Program-made: the position numbers and the translations under genes
Notes under the pieces: model-generated
Database searches by the model: none
The model's input: the letters and a program-made list of their open reading frames with translations, nothing else
What the model was told of the DNA's origin: nothing
In this document: piece by piece, positions 48,827-62,222 of the stretch
Numbering within the stretch: position 1 is the stretch's first letter
Layout of the letters: each line of letters begins with the position of its first letter
Origin: Todiramphus chloris collaris
Lineage: Eukaryota > Chordata > Aves > Coraciiformes > Alcedinidae
DNA: 64,000 bases
Direction of reading: 5' to 3'
Assembly: GCA_025345505.1 (NCBI GenBank)
Contig: JANVCC010000072.1
Span: 2,639,856 to 2,703,855 of the forward strand

Positions 48827-48856
48827 TCTAATAGATAATATGTATTATCTATTAGA
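48827..48856. repeat. Perfect 14-bp inverted repeat, 2-base spacer
   Basis: TCTAATAGATAATA (48827-48840) is exactly complementary to TATTATCTATTAGA (48843-48856), separated only by TG. Weaker pairing, including three G:C pairs (48820-48822 with 48861-48863), can continue outward with internal mismatches. It is a strong cruciform or RNA hairpin candidate. The role is unknown. Confidence 0.9.
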
Positions 48857-51800
48857 TAGTCCCAGCTAATTTGGGAACCATTTTTTTCCCAGGAACAAGA
48901 ACACCCAAGGCAGCTTGCAGCCATGCTTCCCCACCCTCCCAGCTGGGCTGAGCACTGGTTTAGAACAGCTGACAAGCTAGCCCTTAATCTTGTTTCTCTG
49001 GAGAAATGGATGACAGCCATATATCATCCTTCCCTTTTGGACTTTTACTTCTGGCACCATTTGTTTCCATTTCGATTTTAGGTCAGTATGAATTGTCTTG
49101 GGCAAAATGACTTAATGATGAAATAAATAAAATGAAAGAATGTTAAAGTAATACTATGAACACATCTTTTTGGCAACCAGTCCAGCAAGACAGGCCTTAA
49201 ATCAGATTATTCTATAATTACTTTTTATAAATATACCTAAGCCATTTCTCAGCATAAACTTTCAGATAGCCCAGGCACTCCCTCAGTCCCTTGTAGGCTA
49301 CAGATTCATATCTATCAAAAAACTCAGTAATGTTTGCTGCATGAAAATCTCCAGTCTAAAGACTGTGATATAACTGATTGCTTTAATATAATTTTCTAGC
49401 AGAATGTTCCATGGAACATTGCACCCTGAGATAGCATCTGAGAGTGGTTGTTTGGAAGAGGTGTAGGAGGAGCAGGATTCAAGACTCTATGGCAATGAAA
49501 AAAAATGGTGTCCCAAAGTCGTAATAAAAATGATTTTCTGTGCTAGGAAGTTCTGTTTATTCTTTGAAGCTGAGAGCAAGAGAAGAAAAATAATATTTGG
49601 TATTTAATCAATTGGAACAGGTAAGGCATTTTACACTCCAGTCAGAGAAAGCAAGTATGTGAATCATCCTGCAAGAGAGCAGCATGAGGCAACTAATAAG
49701 GAAAGAATATAGTTCATGGGAAGAAGAAAATAGCATCCCTATAAAAATTTTTTCCTTAGGAGTACACGGGTTTCCTAGGCAAAGACATGGCAAATCACAT
49801 CAAAGGCCATGAAGTAACTAGCCAGCCCACAGCATCACAGGGAGGAAAAGAAGGCAGAAGAAGTCAGGGGGCACATCTCGAAGGAAAAAGCATGGCAGCA
49901 CTTCAGTCAAGGCTAAGAATCGGGACCGGAAGGGATTAATGAGAGGACAATACAGGAAATTATTTTCCAGGTTTTTCCTCATTGGGTAAAATGTCTGTAC
50001 TAAACTGTGCACAGAGTGCTGTTGTTTTGCACAGATGACTACCTGAGGAGCAGAGGCTGAGACAGTCAGGTCTTTCATCTCTGCAGGAACAGAGGAGATC
50101 TGATTACCTTCTACTGATGTCACGATACAAATTTTTTCTGTGACAGAAGATGAAGCGCGTTCTGTCAATTAACTTCTACCCTTCTCATAATAAGCAGTGA
50201 AAGACAATTTCAACTATGCCCAGCAGTAAATCAAAGACATGTGTATACAGAACAAAATTGCTTCTTTCCTTCTCACAGTTACAACAATACCATCTGATTC
50301 CAATGATAATCAGTTGCTTCACATGATCCTTATTAGCTCAGTCCGTGGAACACCTGAACAAAAGCAAAAGGAACTTGGATGTGTTTCTTATTCTGCCTTT
50401 TCGTTGTTTTTTTTCATCTAAACATCTGTTTTCCCATGTTGACGTGTGAGCTCATAGCTTGCAGAACAAAGACAACGCGGGCCTTCGTGTAGCAGCATGT
50501 TTATGTAGGTTACACTGGGCTTTCTGACACTTTCTAGATATCAGTTCTACCCCTTAGTTAGCCTGTTGTCCAAATTCACCGCCACTTTGTAAGGAATGAG
50601 TAAGAGGCACTGAACACCTCTCACGTGGGGAAAGATTTTTCAAACATAATCAGAAATTATGGCATCATTTAATGTGGGATATTGGCTAGATACAGCTTTA
50701 TAAGGAAAATATGATTGTGATTACTTCATGAATAGCTATGCTATGACCACTATCACAGATCACGTCTATTTAGCTGCACAGCACCATAGCATTTTCAAAA
50801 CAAATGGAGTGTATGTGCCCTATTCTGAAGCTCTTACATTTTAGGGCCATGGTACCAGAAAAGTTTGTTCTTTTCATAGATCATGGGGACCTCTGCAGTA
50901 CCCAGTGCTGAATATGTATGTGTAGCTTCTCAGAGGACTACATCCTCCTAAACACAGAGCAACTTTACTGTATTTAGGATCGGGGGATCCTGTGGAATGA
51001 CTTCCATGTGGAAAACTATGACCAAATGTTGAAAGGGAGAAAGGAAAAACATCAAATAAGAAAAGCAAATATTTACATAGTAACTACAAGCAGCTGAAGT
51101 CTTAAAGATTCAAACATGATAAACATTACAAACACTTTGTAAAGGTATGGCCAATCTGGGAAAGATTGTTCAGAGACAAATAGTGTTTCATGCAGTTCCA
51201 TGATTCCGCAGATTTGTATCATTCCCATAGGCTTCATATCTGAGATCCTCCTTCAAAGAAAGTGTAAAAGAGAAGAAGAGTGTCTTGCAAATATATTCAG
51301 AACAGATAAAAGGGCACCTTTAATGGGCACACAGCAAACAGGCAGCCACGGCAGAGTGGTTGTCAGCAGGAAGTGTGGTGTTACAGGAAACTCAATCATG
51401 AATTGCTTTCACACAAAATTTACACACGCTGTAACTGAACAAGTTTTGCAATCTGTTGCCATGCTCTGCATTTATATTTAGGGCTGATTTAAGCACTTAC
51501 TTCAATTATAGCAGTTGTAGTACAAATTCGTTCGCATAGTTTAGTTCCAACGGTTCTATTTTGATTTTTAAAAACCCACCATACTGAATGAGAAAGTGTC
51601 AACCTCTGATCTTTAAATACCCTTCTGTACTGTGAACTGAGTGCTTCACCGTTACACTCACAGCCTTATTAATTAAGAAAATGCTGTTATCCTCAGTATC
51701 ATGAGAAACCTAGTTACTGATAGATAGACCTTTAAAGTTTTGAGGTAACCTACCTCCCAAGGGAGCTTCCAGTGAAATGGAATGCCTAACCATCAAAGTG

Positions 51801-53260
51801 CTTTGCAGCATGGCTGAGAAAATGGAGTCTGATTCTTTCAACCCTCAGGTATTCTAACAAGAGTTATATTCTTCCTGCGAGCACTTAACTGACTCAAATT
51901 GCATTGTTCATACTACGTGTTGAGTCATAAGGCTCAGACTGTCTTTTCTCCATCCTTCCTCGCTTCAATGTACACTCAACCTGCGAAATATTGTACATGA
52001 CGTTCCAGTAATGTGGGGGTATATGTACTTCGTGATTTGGAGATCCCATGCTTATATAAACTGCCCAGGACATGACCAAACTCCAACTTAATTTTATATA
52101 TCTGATCATATAATCAACTTCATGCGGAGTAATGCCGGTTATAACCTCACAGTGAAACTATCAGCAAGTGCTAAATCAGATTTAAAGCTCAATAGTTTCT
52201 CTTACTCACTGATATTTTCCTGCTATATTCCTTCGTGCTTTGGTCTGTAATAGATGCACAGAGGTGAAAAGATACATGTGTTAGATACACTGCCATTTAT
52301 GTCACATCTGGCTTACTTGGTTCAAGGAGGTAAAAAAAAGAAATTATGTCTCCTAACATCAAGGTTCTAAGGAGAGGATTGTTGTTTCACTTCGTGCATA
52401 AAAACATTTATGTTTCAGCCTTCCAGCAGCTATGTACAGAGAAGAAAGAAAGATAAGCAGAAGCATTATAGTCCGACAGCATTTATTTTTCCCCATTTTT
52501 GTCTTTCTCTCCTTCCAGACACCTGAAAGTGAAGGAGCACACAACAGTCAGCTCTCAACAAACCAGACTACAATCCTGGCCAATCTTCTGACCCTTATCA
52601 GGGCAATGACACTGCAGCACAGTATGTTTAGAAGAATGACCAATAATATTTTGCAAATAAATATACGGACTCTTGAGACACCTGTTTATGACCAAGTGGC
52701 ATTTGCTTCCTATTCTTGATACAAATTGTGTCATACAAGAAAATGTATCGTGCAAAAAGACCTACAGTGCATTCACTGCCACTTAAGTCCCCAACTGTCT
52801 GCAGAGATAATTTAGAAATACTCAATTCCAAATACTAAACTCTTCCTATTGGTGTTTGAAGTCTAACAGTACAATGTTACATCTTGACGTAGGTGCTACT
52901 GAACACGATGTATTTCACACCGGCAGGAAAGTTAGACTTTGCAAAGTGTTCATTTTTCCCTGGACATGTTTATGCCTGAATTACAAAGCAGAAGACAACA
53001 AGACTTGCTAATGGACAATTCTAATACTTAACCTTTGGCATATACCTCATAGGAAATTCCATTAATTCAGAAACAAACTCTGAAACTCTTACTCAGACTA
53101 AACTGCCTTTAACGTAAATAGGTGGTTTGTCATCCAAGTCTGCGCTGCATAACCAACGGAAAAAAGGTCTTACAACCTCCCTGTGATACCTTCTGCTGTA
53201 TGGAATGGCTTCAACATTAAGTGTGGGTAAAACACCCACCCACAGAATAACAATATCAAT

Positions 53261-53304
53261 AGTAATAATAGTATTAATAGTAATAATAGTATTAATAGTA
53301 ATAA
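53261..53304. repeat. 18-bp tandem repeat, 2.4 copies
   Basis: AGTAATAATAGTATTAAT is repeated exactly at 53261-53278 and 53279-53296 and partly to 53304. It is built on TAATAG words. On the plus strand it keeps an Ile/Val-rich frame open by accident. Confidence 0.9.
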
Positions 53305-56066
53305 AGTGTTATCTGGCATTATCTAGTTTTGTGAAGAATCCTGCTATCATAACAAAGAAATTAAAGACTTGTTTATTTTTAGGTGTTCATGGAGCATTTT
53401 AATTTCTACTCGCAGAACCCTCTTAAGCAGCTATCTAACTTTTCCCATTAGGAGTGAAGATACTGCCTGGAAATGATCCGTCTCCTGGCACAAGCTGATC
53501 ATTCTCTAAAGAGTGTTTCACTAAAGAAAAGTTCAGAAACAGGACTGAAGAAAATTTAAAATAAAATAATGGAAAGAAACAGCCTCTTAGAGTACCATAT
53601 AATAAAATGAACCGAGCCAGATCAAAAAAGGAAACCCAACTCCCAAGCAAAAGAATTCATAAAACTCATTAGTTTCCCTTCCATCCCACTTTTAGGGTAC
53701 CAAGGAAGAATGATTTTGGTCTTTTTAGCTTTATGGCTAAGGAATAAAATCCTAGATGCTAAACATCTCCCACATGGGAGCTTGGGAGCTTTGATTCAAC
53801 ACGTGCCAAAGAAAAATCAGTATGGAAAGCAAATTTTATATAACTCATGTAGAAGGTGGTCTTTCATACTGCAGTGTAGATCTGGAAAATAATTCAGGGT
53901 CTTCAAGAGAGGTCACGGAACTGTGACTCTTTGCAAAGATCACGGTATTTTCTACTATTTCCTTTGCCTTGGTCTTTCCCCAGTTGGAACATTTTTCTTA
54001 AGCAGTAGACAAATGATAATAGAATGAAGCACAGGGCAGTGGAATTAGAGCTCTCCATCAGCTCGTGTATTTTATGCTTCTTACACCATGAGATGAACTT
54101 TACTGTAACTTCTCTGACTGAATTTATATAAAGGATAGAGGGAAATAATGAGTACGGTAGGATGAATGGCAGTAAAAATAGAGCCAATTTCAAGATTTAC
54201 TGTGAAGTATGTCATAGCTTTAAATCTGCTACACATTGGCCAGACTTGTATGAGTCGCTCCTATTACAAAATGCTCGATTGACTTCAAGTCTGAAAGAAT
54301 TCTGACTCATGAATTCACACTATGGGTGGCAATTCATGTAGTTCAGTTAACAGAGAATATTAGTCCTCAAACACTGCAAACACGTGCCCAAATGAGGACA
54401 GTTTCCCTTATTTTTGAACAGCTAGATCACTTACCATTACTTCACTTCCATATTTTATCCAAAAATACTTTAGTGAAGAAAGCATGATGAAAGAGACATA
54501 CATCTAGGAATGCTGTACTTACAGATACATAAGAAATAAGGCAAAATTTAGTCATATACCCAAGATTTTTTTGAAGCACGTGTATCTTGAGGATCAGTTA
54601 TTCAGGTTTTAGCTCCCACTTTTATTGTGTTCCAGATCCCACAGCAGCCGTACTGGTTTGAATGACAGGATTACATTGGATAAGCAATATCTGCCATCTG
54701 CTGGAAGGATATTTTCTAGCACTGCTGAGAGTGGAGTTACTCGGTTAGGTGGCCAAATACAGGAAAACTGCCCTAAGAGCATCCCAGAAGCAGCTGAGAA
54801 ATTGAAACTTCATCTGCAACACCATACAGCCCTTCACATGCTGTTTACCAGTGAAGAAACGAGTCCCGGAGGAGAAATGATTCACAGAGTGACCTAATAG
54901 AGGACTGAAGACTCGATCTAAGTCCCAATCTGCTTTCCTGTGTAGTATCCCACACTACTCCCATTTTAGCACACAAGCCCCACTAAAAATATTTTTGTAT
55001 TGACAGAACAATCTTCTTCTGTGCACTGCAATTATTTGCAAGAAACACAGAATACAGCAACACTGCACATTTAAACAGAAAAGACTTGGTGTTTTCTTCT
55101 TATTTTACACGAATAATGTAAAATAAGTTAACCTTGATGATAAAACATTTTAAAATGGGATTTTTAACCTAGTATTCCTGTTATAGTACTGATACAGATC
55201 ACTGATTCTACACACATATATGTTGCACACAGACTTTCACATTAATTATCTTTGGGATTTTGACAGAACACTGTAATTTAGCTGTGGTTCATAATGCCTT
55301 TGAAAGTATTCCATCAGGCCTCAAATTCCTATTTCCATGATGTGAATGAATGGAGTGAAATGTTATAATCACCTCTGAGGTAAAAGAAATTGCACACTGC
55401 CTTTGCAGCTCCTTGGTGAGCAGTAGTATGCTGCCTGGTTTAGTTAAAACATTAGTGTGTGTGGTAGTTGGAGTGGTAGTGCTATTATGGCAATTATTCA
55501 TCACTTCTGAACCCACAGCCCTGTTATCAGCTGCATATAATTTTACCAAACATTAATTGTAAAGTCTGGAATTTTCCATGCTGGGCGTTTCCTTCCAGAC
55601 AATTTTCTATAAAACTTTCTGTCAAAAGCTTTCAGCTGTTTCTGAAAACACAACTAAGAAAAAAAAAAAAACAAACATTGTTTTGACCATGTAAAAATAA
55701 AAATTCTGGCAGGCTTTTCTTTAAATAGCTTTAGCACATTCATTCTTTGCTATGGGGGCTTCCTGTTTGCAAGCTGGGTGGCCTATTTTTCTAAGATGAA
55801 TTTCTTGCTATCCTCATGAAATTTTACCAAAGTTTGACCACGTTATAGAACTTGGAGCCTGTGCGTAACAGATGCTTTCAGTAGAGACCCCAGTTTTGAA
55901 TTAAACTCTCCTAGAGTCCATCCACCCGAGCAAGCTCCAGCCCCAGGCTGTGCATGACCTTCCCCACATCTCTGCCTCCCAGCTGTTGTCGTTGCTGGAT
56001 GAAGTCTACATGCATGATCTGAGAGCAAGAGTGAACTTTCAACAGTCACAACACTGAGTATTGGTG

Positions 56067-56112
56067 GAAAAGAAAAGAAAAGAAAAGAAAAGAAAAGAAA
56101 AGAAAAGAAAAG
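56067..56112. repeat. (GAAAA)n microsatellite, 9 units
   Basis: Nine perfect GAAAA units followed by G. It is the start of a longer purine-rich region on the plus strand. Pentanucleotide arrays like this are typically length-polymorphic. Confidence 0.95.
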
Positions 56113-56169
56113 AGAAGGGAGCCGGTCAGGACAGGAATGATGCACTTAGTGTGGGTGGTGTGGTGTGGC

Positions 56170-56640
56170 ATGATGTGATGTGAAAGCTGCATCATGAGGA
56201 GAGGAAAACTGGAATGGGCTGCCAAGGTGTTGAGAGCAGTGGGATGGGAATAATAGGAAGAAAAGGCTGGGGTGAGTATCTTAGGATCTAATTTGAGATA
56301 TGATTGAGATGAAGTTCTAGAAGAATCTGAGAGAGAACAAACAGATAGGTAGGAAAGAGGTATGAAAGGGAGATGGGTTTACTTAGTGATCAGAAATGGT
56401 AGGAAGTGCCTAGGAAGAGGCACTGGAATGAGAAGCTGAGATCAGATGACAAATCTAAAGAAGGAGACTGGAAATCATTGTGAATGAGGAAGCTGTGGAG
56501 AAAGACTAGATGAGGAGCTAGGAGAGAAGAAACTGTATGAGTAAAGCAAGCATGGAAAGGAGCTGGGAATGCAAAGCAGGTAGTCAGGTAGATAGGGTAG
56601 GAGCAGAGCTGGGATTAGCTGGATCAGAGTTTAGTACTGA
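56170..56640. repeat. Purine-rich domain (plus strand)
   Basis: About 470 bases dominated by GAAG, GGAAA, GAGATG and AGGAGC words, with few pyrimidine runs, lying just after the (GAAAA)n array. No coding frame stands out. It is likely a decayed low-complexity array. Confidence 0.6.
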
Positions 56641-56979
56641 TTCAAGAAGTCTGTCAGACTGAGTATTGCCAGACATCATTTATTTCAAGGCTCCTTGAGC
56701 ACTAGGGGACATATGTCTCAGTGAACTATGTCCAAGGCATGGGCTGTAGGCTGGGCATCCCCAAATGATGTCATTACACGTGTCTTTTTTCCTCCTGTTT
56801 CCTTCACTGGTCTGCTCTGATGATTCATTTGCTACTGGTGAGGTAAAGGAAACTGTGTTTTTCGCTGGTCAGAATGTGCTGTCAACAGAGGTGGCTAAAG
56901 TCTTCCATTTCAGTAAACACACCAGCTATTGAAGACAGTATGTTTTTACTTGGTTTTATCACTTCCCTCAGAAAGGCTC

Positions 56980-56999
56980 TGTGTGTGTGTGTGTGTGTA
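56980..56999. repeat. (TG)n microsatellite
   Basis: About ten TG dinucleotides followed by ATGCACGCAC. A likely length-polymorphic marker. Confidence 0.9.
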
Positions 57000-57765
57000 T
57001 GCACGCACCTCTCCTAGCTTAGAGTGGGAGGGAGGCATGAAGGAGGAGACACAGTCATCACCTCAAGCTATTGTAGCCGTGCCTCCCTCGTTCTTGCATA
57101 CTCAAGGAAGCTCAAGTATTTTCATTCTTCTTCTGGTATGAAGAGAGCTGAGAAGCACAAGCTCATATTCAGAGTCAGCACATCGAGAACCACAGGCTGG
57201 AGAGGACAAGGCATGTGGGCAGAGCTGTGGGCAGCTGGCAGTGAACACCAACAGCCGACTGGAAGTCGCTGCATTGCTTGCACTGGGTCATGTGAAAATC
57301 CCATTGCATCCCTGGCCATACACTGATTTTGATGAGAAATTTTATATCAGGAATTCCCCACCAGTTTACTCATAATTTCTGAAGACCAGATTGGTCTCAG
57401 GGGCGCTCTACTGGTAGACAGGTAGTAATCCATTATATTTGGATTTTCATAATCATGGTTAGAATGGAAGTTGTTTTGTGACTTCAGCAATAAACAGGAT
57501 GTCATTTTCTCATGCAGCTGAGGAGCAAAGGGAGAAAGTAATGCAGAGTCAAACAGAAGCTGTGCCCTTATCCGCTGTAGTGAAAATGCCCATTTCCATG
57601 AGAGCAAGAGGAAAAGTAAAATACAAAGGAGACTCGTAAGAAATTTGGTCATGTGTGTAACATTATGGATGAATGGATTTAGAATAGGTACTGGCTCATT
57701 GCTCTCTGAAAAACTGCATATAAAGTCTCTAGCATCCTGTAAAAATGTGTGTTTTGATAACCAGC

Positions 57766-57817
57766 AAAAAAAAAAAAAAAAAAGGGGAAAAAGAAACAAA
57801 AACTTTAAAAAATTTTT

Positions 57818-57849
<32 letters not shown>

Positions 57850-57890
57850 GGGGGAAAAGGAATCAAATATTTTAAATAATTTATGTATAC
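57766..57890. repeat. Poly(A)-centred tandem duplication
   Basis: Two similar segments lie side by side. Each begins with a long A-run (57766-57783, 18 A; 57823-57848, 26 A). Each continues with GGGG or GGGGGG, then AAAAG, an AAA-rich stretch, TTTAAA and AATTT, and T-rich sequence. The copies are diverged. The period is about 57 bases. Confidence 0.65.
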
Positions 57891-60800
57891 CTGGAGTATA
57901 ATTTAAAGAGAGACTTACTAAAGCTTCCACAACTGATCTTTAGTCTCTTTAGACTGGATTTAGAACAAACATGAAAGGACAACCCATGTTATTCAGTGGC
58001 AGACAAGGAAGTCTTTTAAACTAAGTGGGTGATGTATGTACTCTAAGGCTTCCTCTGCTTTCTGGTGGCAAAGGTTCCCAGGCACCAAAACTTTCCTGAG
58101 CCATCAAAAACAGAAGGGTTTTTTTTTCAACCTCCTCTACATTCTAAGCTATTTTCTTTCATCTTTCTCAGTCCACCCTTGCCTGTTCCTGCCCTGGGTT
58201 CACATGAGTGCAAAGAGAGTCCTGTGGTATTGCTGTCTAGTGCCCAGAAAAAGTTGTGCTGTGCAATAGCAGCCCTGTTCTCTGTGCTGCGGCCAATTAG
58301 TGTCCAGAGGAACAGAATCAGAAAGAAAAAGCAATGACATCTTGAAAATACTCTTCTTTTTTTTAGGATCAAAAACCTATTTCACTCTCCGGGGCTGGTG
58401 TCAGGAAGACGGAATCTGAATCATGTAAACACACTTCAAATGTAGGGTGATGTATTTTTACTCCCCATGCACAAAATTGTTCCCTCCCCCTCTTAGCTGC
58501 CAACACTGAATCAAAGATACAAAAAAATCTTTTGAGACTCACTTGGAACTTGCTCCTGCTTCTCTGTAGGCCAGTTTCTAGATGCTTGAGCTTCAATTCA
58601 CAGGACATGCCAGTACAAAGCCCCATATTAAGCTCAGTGGTATCATTCATGACACTTCTCTTCTTGACATGATTTCATAGTTTTAGCAAGGCTTTATGCC
58701 TCTCCATTAAGAAGTATTTAAATTCCTTGGTCTCTGGGTAATTTACCTTTGCTTTAAACTCCTCCCACTTGTTATCCCAAGGCCAAATTTCCAAAGCTGT
58801 AGGAGTGCTAAGGTCTTTTTGTTCTGCTTGTACACTACACATCTCATGGGGTTCCTCAAGGGAACTCATTGCATAATATAAATAACAACCAGGTGAAGAA
58901 CTTGGATAATTCAAGGATCACTTACACAGTTAAATCTCAGCCCACTTTTTGTTCCTTTTTCACTTCTGCACCTGCAAGGAGCGTTCAGCAACACCTAATA
59001 TTCAAGATGTGCAACTCTAATCTGAATTGTATCAACAGACAAGCTGAAGGGAGAAGGCTACATGTTTTCAAGGCTGTCAGAATTGTTAATACAAGTAAAT
59101 GCACAAGCATGACTGGCATGCTTCTCAGACTGTAGAAAGCAGTGTGAAGTCCTACTATTGCTCTTGATGGGTTTTGTCTGAGAGGATTCATGTAAGGAAC
59201 GCCTGAAGAACTGTGCTCGTCCAACGCTTTGGTCCTAGCATTTTTCTCCAGATGTTGCTTGCCTGGCTTTTCTACTTGACAGCACAGTGCAAGGCTTTCT
59301 AGGTGTGCATTTTCAGTGCTGGATAAAGCCTCTCACAGTCTTACAGAAGACAAAACTCATTAAATGTGTGCAAGTTTAGAAATCCTGTTCTCTAACACTT
59401 TACCACAGCATCTTAACCACATCCAGCATTCCCAGTCAATGACTTCTTGTTAAAATATCACATAACAGATTAGGAATCCTGATGATACAAGGAAAGAAGT
59501 TACTTTTAGTGTCATTATTACTATTAATGAAGCTCTCACTTTTCCCTTGTACCCAAGCAGTTGCTACCATGGCTGATGTCTGGAGCACAGGGGACCAGAT
59601 GAAAGGTTTCCTTTAAAGTCATCCCAGGCAATTTCCCAGCACTATAAGTCTCTGACTACTCTTCATTCTCCTGATCTGCCCGTTCCCAACAGCATAGCAG
59701 CTCTTTCCTGAGAATTAAACTACAGATTTCCCCTTCTTTAGGAGAAGACAGTTCCAAAAGCTGATTTGATTTCTGCTGTAATCTGTCATTTTTTTGAGGC
59801 TTGGATAACTATCATCCTAGACAGATAATTCAACCATGCTGGAAATGTGCCAAGTGCTCCCTAGCAGCCAAGACAGATACAAGAGCTCTAAGGAAGAGCC
59901 AAAAATGTGGTACACTAAGTCAAATTCTGCTTCTTTATTGCAGGATGTTGTTCTTCTCTAACACATGGAGCAGATGGATCCTCTTTCATACTTTTCCCAG
60001 CCAGACTGATCCATTCAAGTGTTTGGATCCTTGCAGCAATAATTAAAAGCAATGTTGCAGAGGTGCCCCAAAGCACATCGGGGAGGGGACACCAGTGTAC
60101 CTGACCTCACAGAAAAATAATCCTGCATCAAAAAAAAAGGTATGGTCTTATCCTGAACAGTTTGCACAATAACACAGACAGGATAGAAGCAAAATGTAGC
60201 ATACACATGGAGTAACTGGAGTAAAAGATAGCAAGCTTTTTAACTATAGTTTACTTCTTGTTATGTTCTATATTATAGTGGCATATATTTAATAAATAAA
60301 AACCCACTGAGGATTAGTTGCAGGGACTATGGAAATAGGAGAGGGCAAGAGTGCAGGCATAAGTCTGGAATGAAAACCGTATCAAGATCCAGGGGAACAG
60401 GAAGAGCTAGGAGGAAGGTAAGTCAGATGACAATAGATGAGGTTGCACAAACTGCAGTAAAAAGGGGCAACAAGAAGGGAAAAACTACCAAATGTCCACC
60501 CTGGAGCACATGGTATGTCATTTATGACCTCTTAAATAAATGAACCAGCTATTAGCTCTTTAAAAAAAAATCTTGTCTCTTCATTACTGTTTGAATGCTA
60601 CTGCAAGAAAGGCAGCATTTCAGAATGATTTATCCCAGAGAGCTTTGGTAAAAATGGCCACCATGAATAGAAATACTTTAGAATATTATCCAGACATCAG
60701 CATTAGGAATTTCATGTAACTGTTGGAGGCACTTTGGCATCTGCATAAATGCATCATCTTGGATTTTATTAGGAGTCCATTGTCTTGTAATGATTTTTAA

Positions 60801-61819
60801 GCATCCATTATTTCTTTCCTAATGCGCCCAGACTGCTGATATCCTGTGAATATTTTCATATTATTGTTCAGTGTAATTCCCCAAAGACTATCCCACACTT
60901 CATGAGAGGATTTGTACGAGTATGATTTTAATACAGGAAATAAAATGCCTATTTTAGACACAGTAAAAATGGAGCAGCAACTGTTGAATAGTCCCCATAG
61001 ACATGCAATAAACATAAGTATCATAAAAGTTAGTCCCCAGGTTAGAGGACTGGTGATTTTCTTGTACTTCAAAGGGCCTTTACAAATAAAATGATAAAAA
61101 AAGAAGATGAGGGGACGTGCAGAATTTTCTTAAAGTCACAGGCCATAGCTCAGTAAGATGCATTGATAGCACAGAGGCAGCACAGCTGCAGACAGAAAGC
61201 TGGGCTGCTGCTCAGAGATTCAGTGTGCATTCTGCAGTATTTGCATCATACTGGTTCATGATCATGAACATGCTTTGAAAAATATGTGGAATTAGTGCTT
61301 AGGCCTGTTCACCTTTTGGTAGCTATAAAATGCTTCTTAAAGTTCAACACAGAGAAGAATCAATTAATAGTGAATATGGTAAAATGGATCTAAAGGAAAG
61401 TGTTACTGAATTTGAGTCAAACTGCTGACTAGAAGTTTTAGCTAGAAGGCAGGGTGAAAAATCCATATAGCTTGAAACAGTTTGACTTCTTTGCAATAAA
61501 ATAATTCTGTTAAGAAATGCCAAAAGCTTTAAAATACAACTTTTTTGTTTCAAAAGAACACTTTGTCATTTTAAAAATAGCCTAAGTTAAAACAATAAGA
61601 AGACTAAGAAAAAGACATAGCTGTAAATAAAACAGGAAAAAAAGGCGTGTTTCACATTTTGATTGGCCAAAATTGTTTATGTCTTTTCAGAAAGGAATTT
61701 TTGCCACTGTCCCCATTGTCCTAGTTTAGCTTTCTTTTTTTGTACATACTGATTTGCAGGATTTATAATGCATTTTCTCAGTGTAAAATTCACTGTTTTC
61801 TCAGTATTTTTTCAATACT

Positions 61820-62222
61820 TAGAAGGCTGGAGCATATGATAGAGAAAGAGAGTTGGTTTTGGTTAGCCTGGAGAAGAGAAGGCTAAGAGGAAATTAATTA
61901 CTGTCTTCAGCTAACTAAAGAAGAGATTTAAAGGAAACAGGGACAGACTCTTTCTCAGATGTGCAACAAAAAGATAAGAGGCAATGGCTGCAAGCCACAT
62001 CACAGGGAATTCCAGCTGGATATGAAGATAATATTTTCCACAAGAGTGTGGCCAAGCTCTGAAACCTGAAACTAGAGAACCTGAAAAATCTCCATTCTTG
62101 GAGACTTTCAAAACCTGACTGGACAAGGCTGAGCATCCTGACCAAACTTCAAAGTTCGCCCTGCTTTGTGCAGGGCATGGAAATAGTTGGGTCATTCCAA
62201 CCTAATTTACTCTGTAATTCTA
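61820..62222 (+). mobile_element. CR1 LINE 3' end, old and decayed
   Basis: Plus-strand CR1: AGCCTGGAGAAGAGAAGGCT (from the ORF2 LEKRRLRG block), a GGCAATGGCTGCAAGCCACA segment (GNGLKL block), a shortened 3' UTR ending GTCATTCCAACC, and a faint tail TCTGTAATTCTAA. Frames are disrupted throughout and divergence is the highest of the recognised copies. Confidence 0.82.

Larger units (their letters stand above)
48857..61819. other. Mostly unique non-coding DNA
   Basis: About 13 kb with no recognised gene or transposon. It holds the microsatellites at 53261, 56067 and 56980, the purine-rich domain at 56170-56640 and the poly(A)-centred duplication at 57766-57890. The longest ORF (57347-57799, minus, 150 codons) begins in a phenylalanine run encoded by the complement of the A-tract and has no known domain. 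Confidence 0.55.

Noticed and set aside
48827..48856. MicroRNA precursor
   Set aside because: The perfect part is only 14 bp with a two-base loop, unlike typical pre-miRNA geometry. Kept only as an inverted repeat.
49818..50168. 116-codon minus-strand ORF with a serine/valine-rich start
   Set aside because: The composition looks protein-like at first, but no family, splice context or poly(A) signal supports it.
56204..56228. CR1-like words (AACTGGAATGGGCTGCCAAGG)
   Set aside because: Only about 20 bases resemble the CR1 HWN-LPRE region and the flanks do not continue the match. It is probably coincidence within purine-rich sequence.
57347..57799. 150-codon minus-strand ORF
   Set aside because: It starts in the complement of a poly(A) tract, has no known domain, and its length is expected by chance in this much sequence.
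60797..61072. Minus-strand ORF with a hydrophobic stretch resembling a membrane anchor
   Set aside because: The hydrophobicity follows from AT-rich codons. No retroviral or host membrane-protein motif could be identified and no LTR lies nearby.
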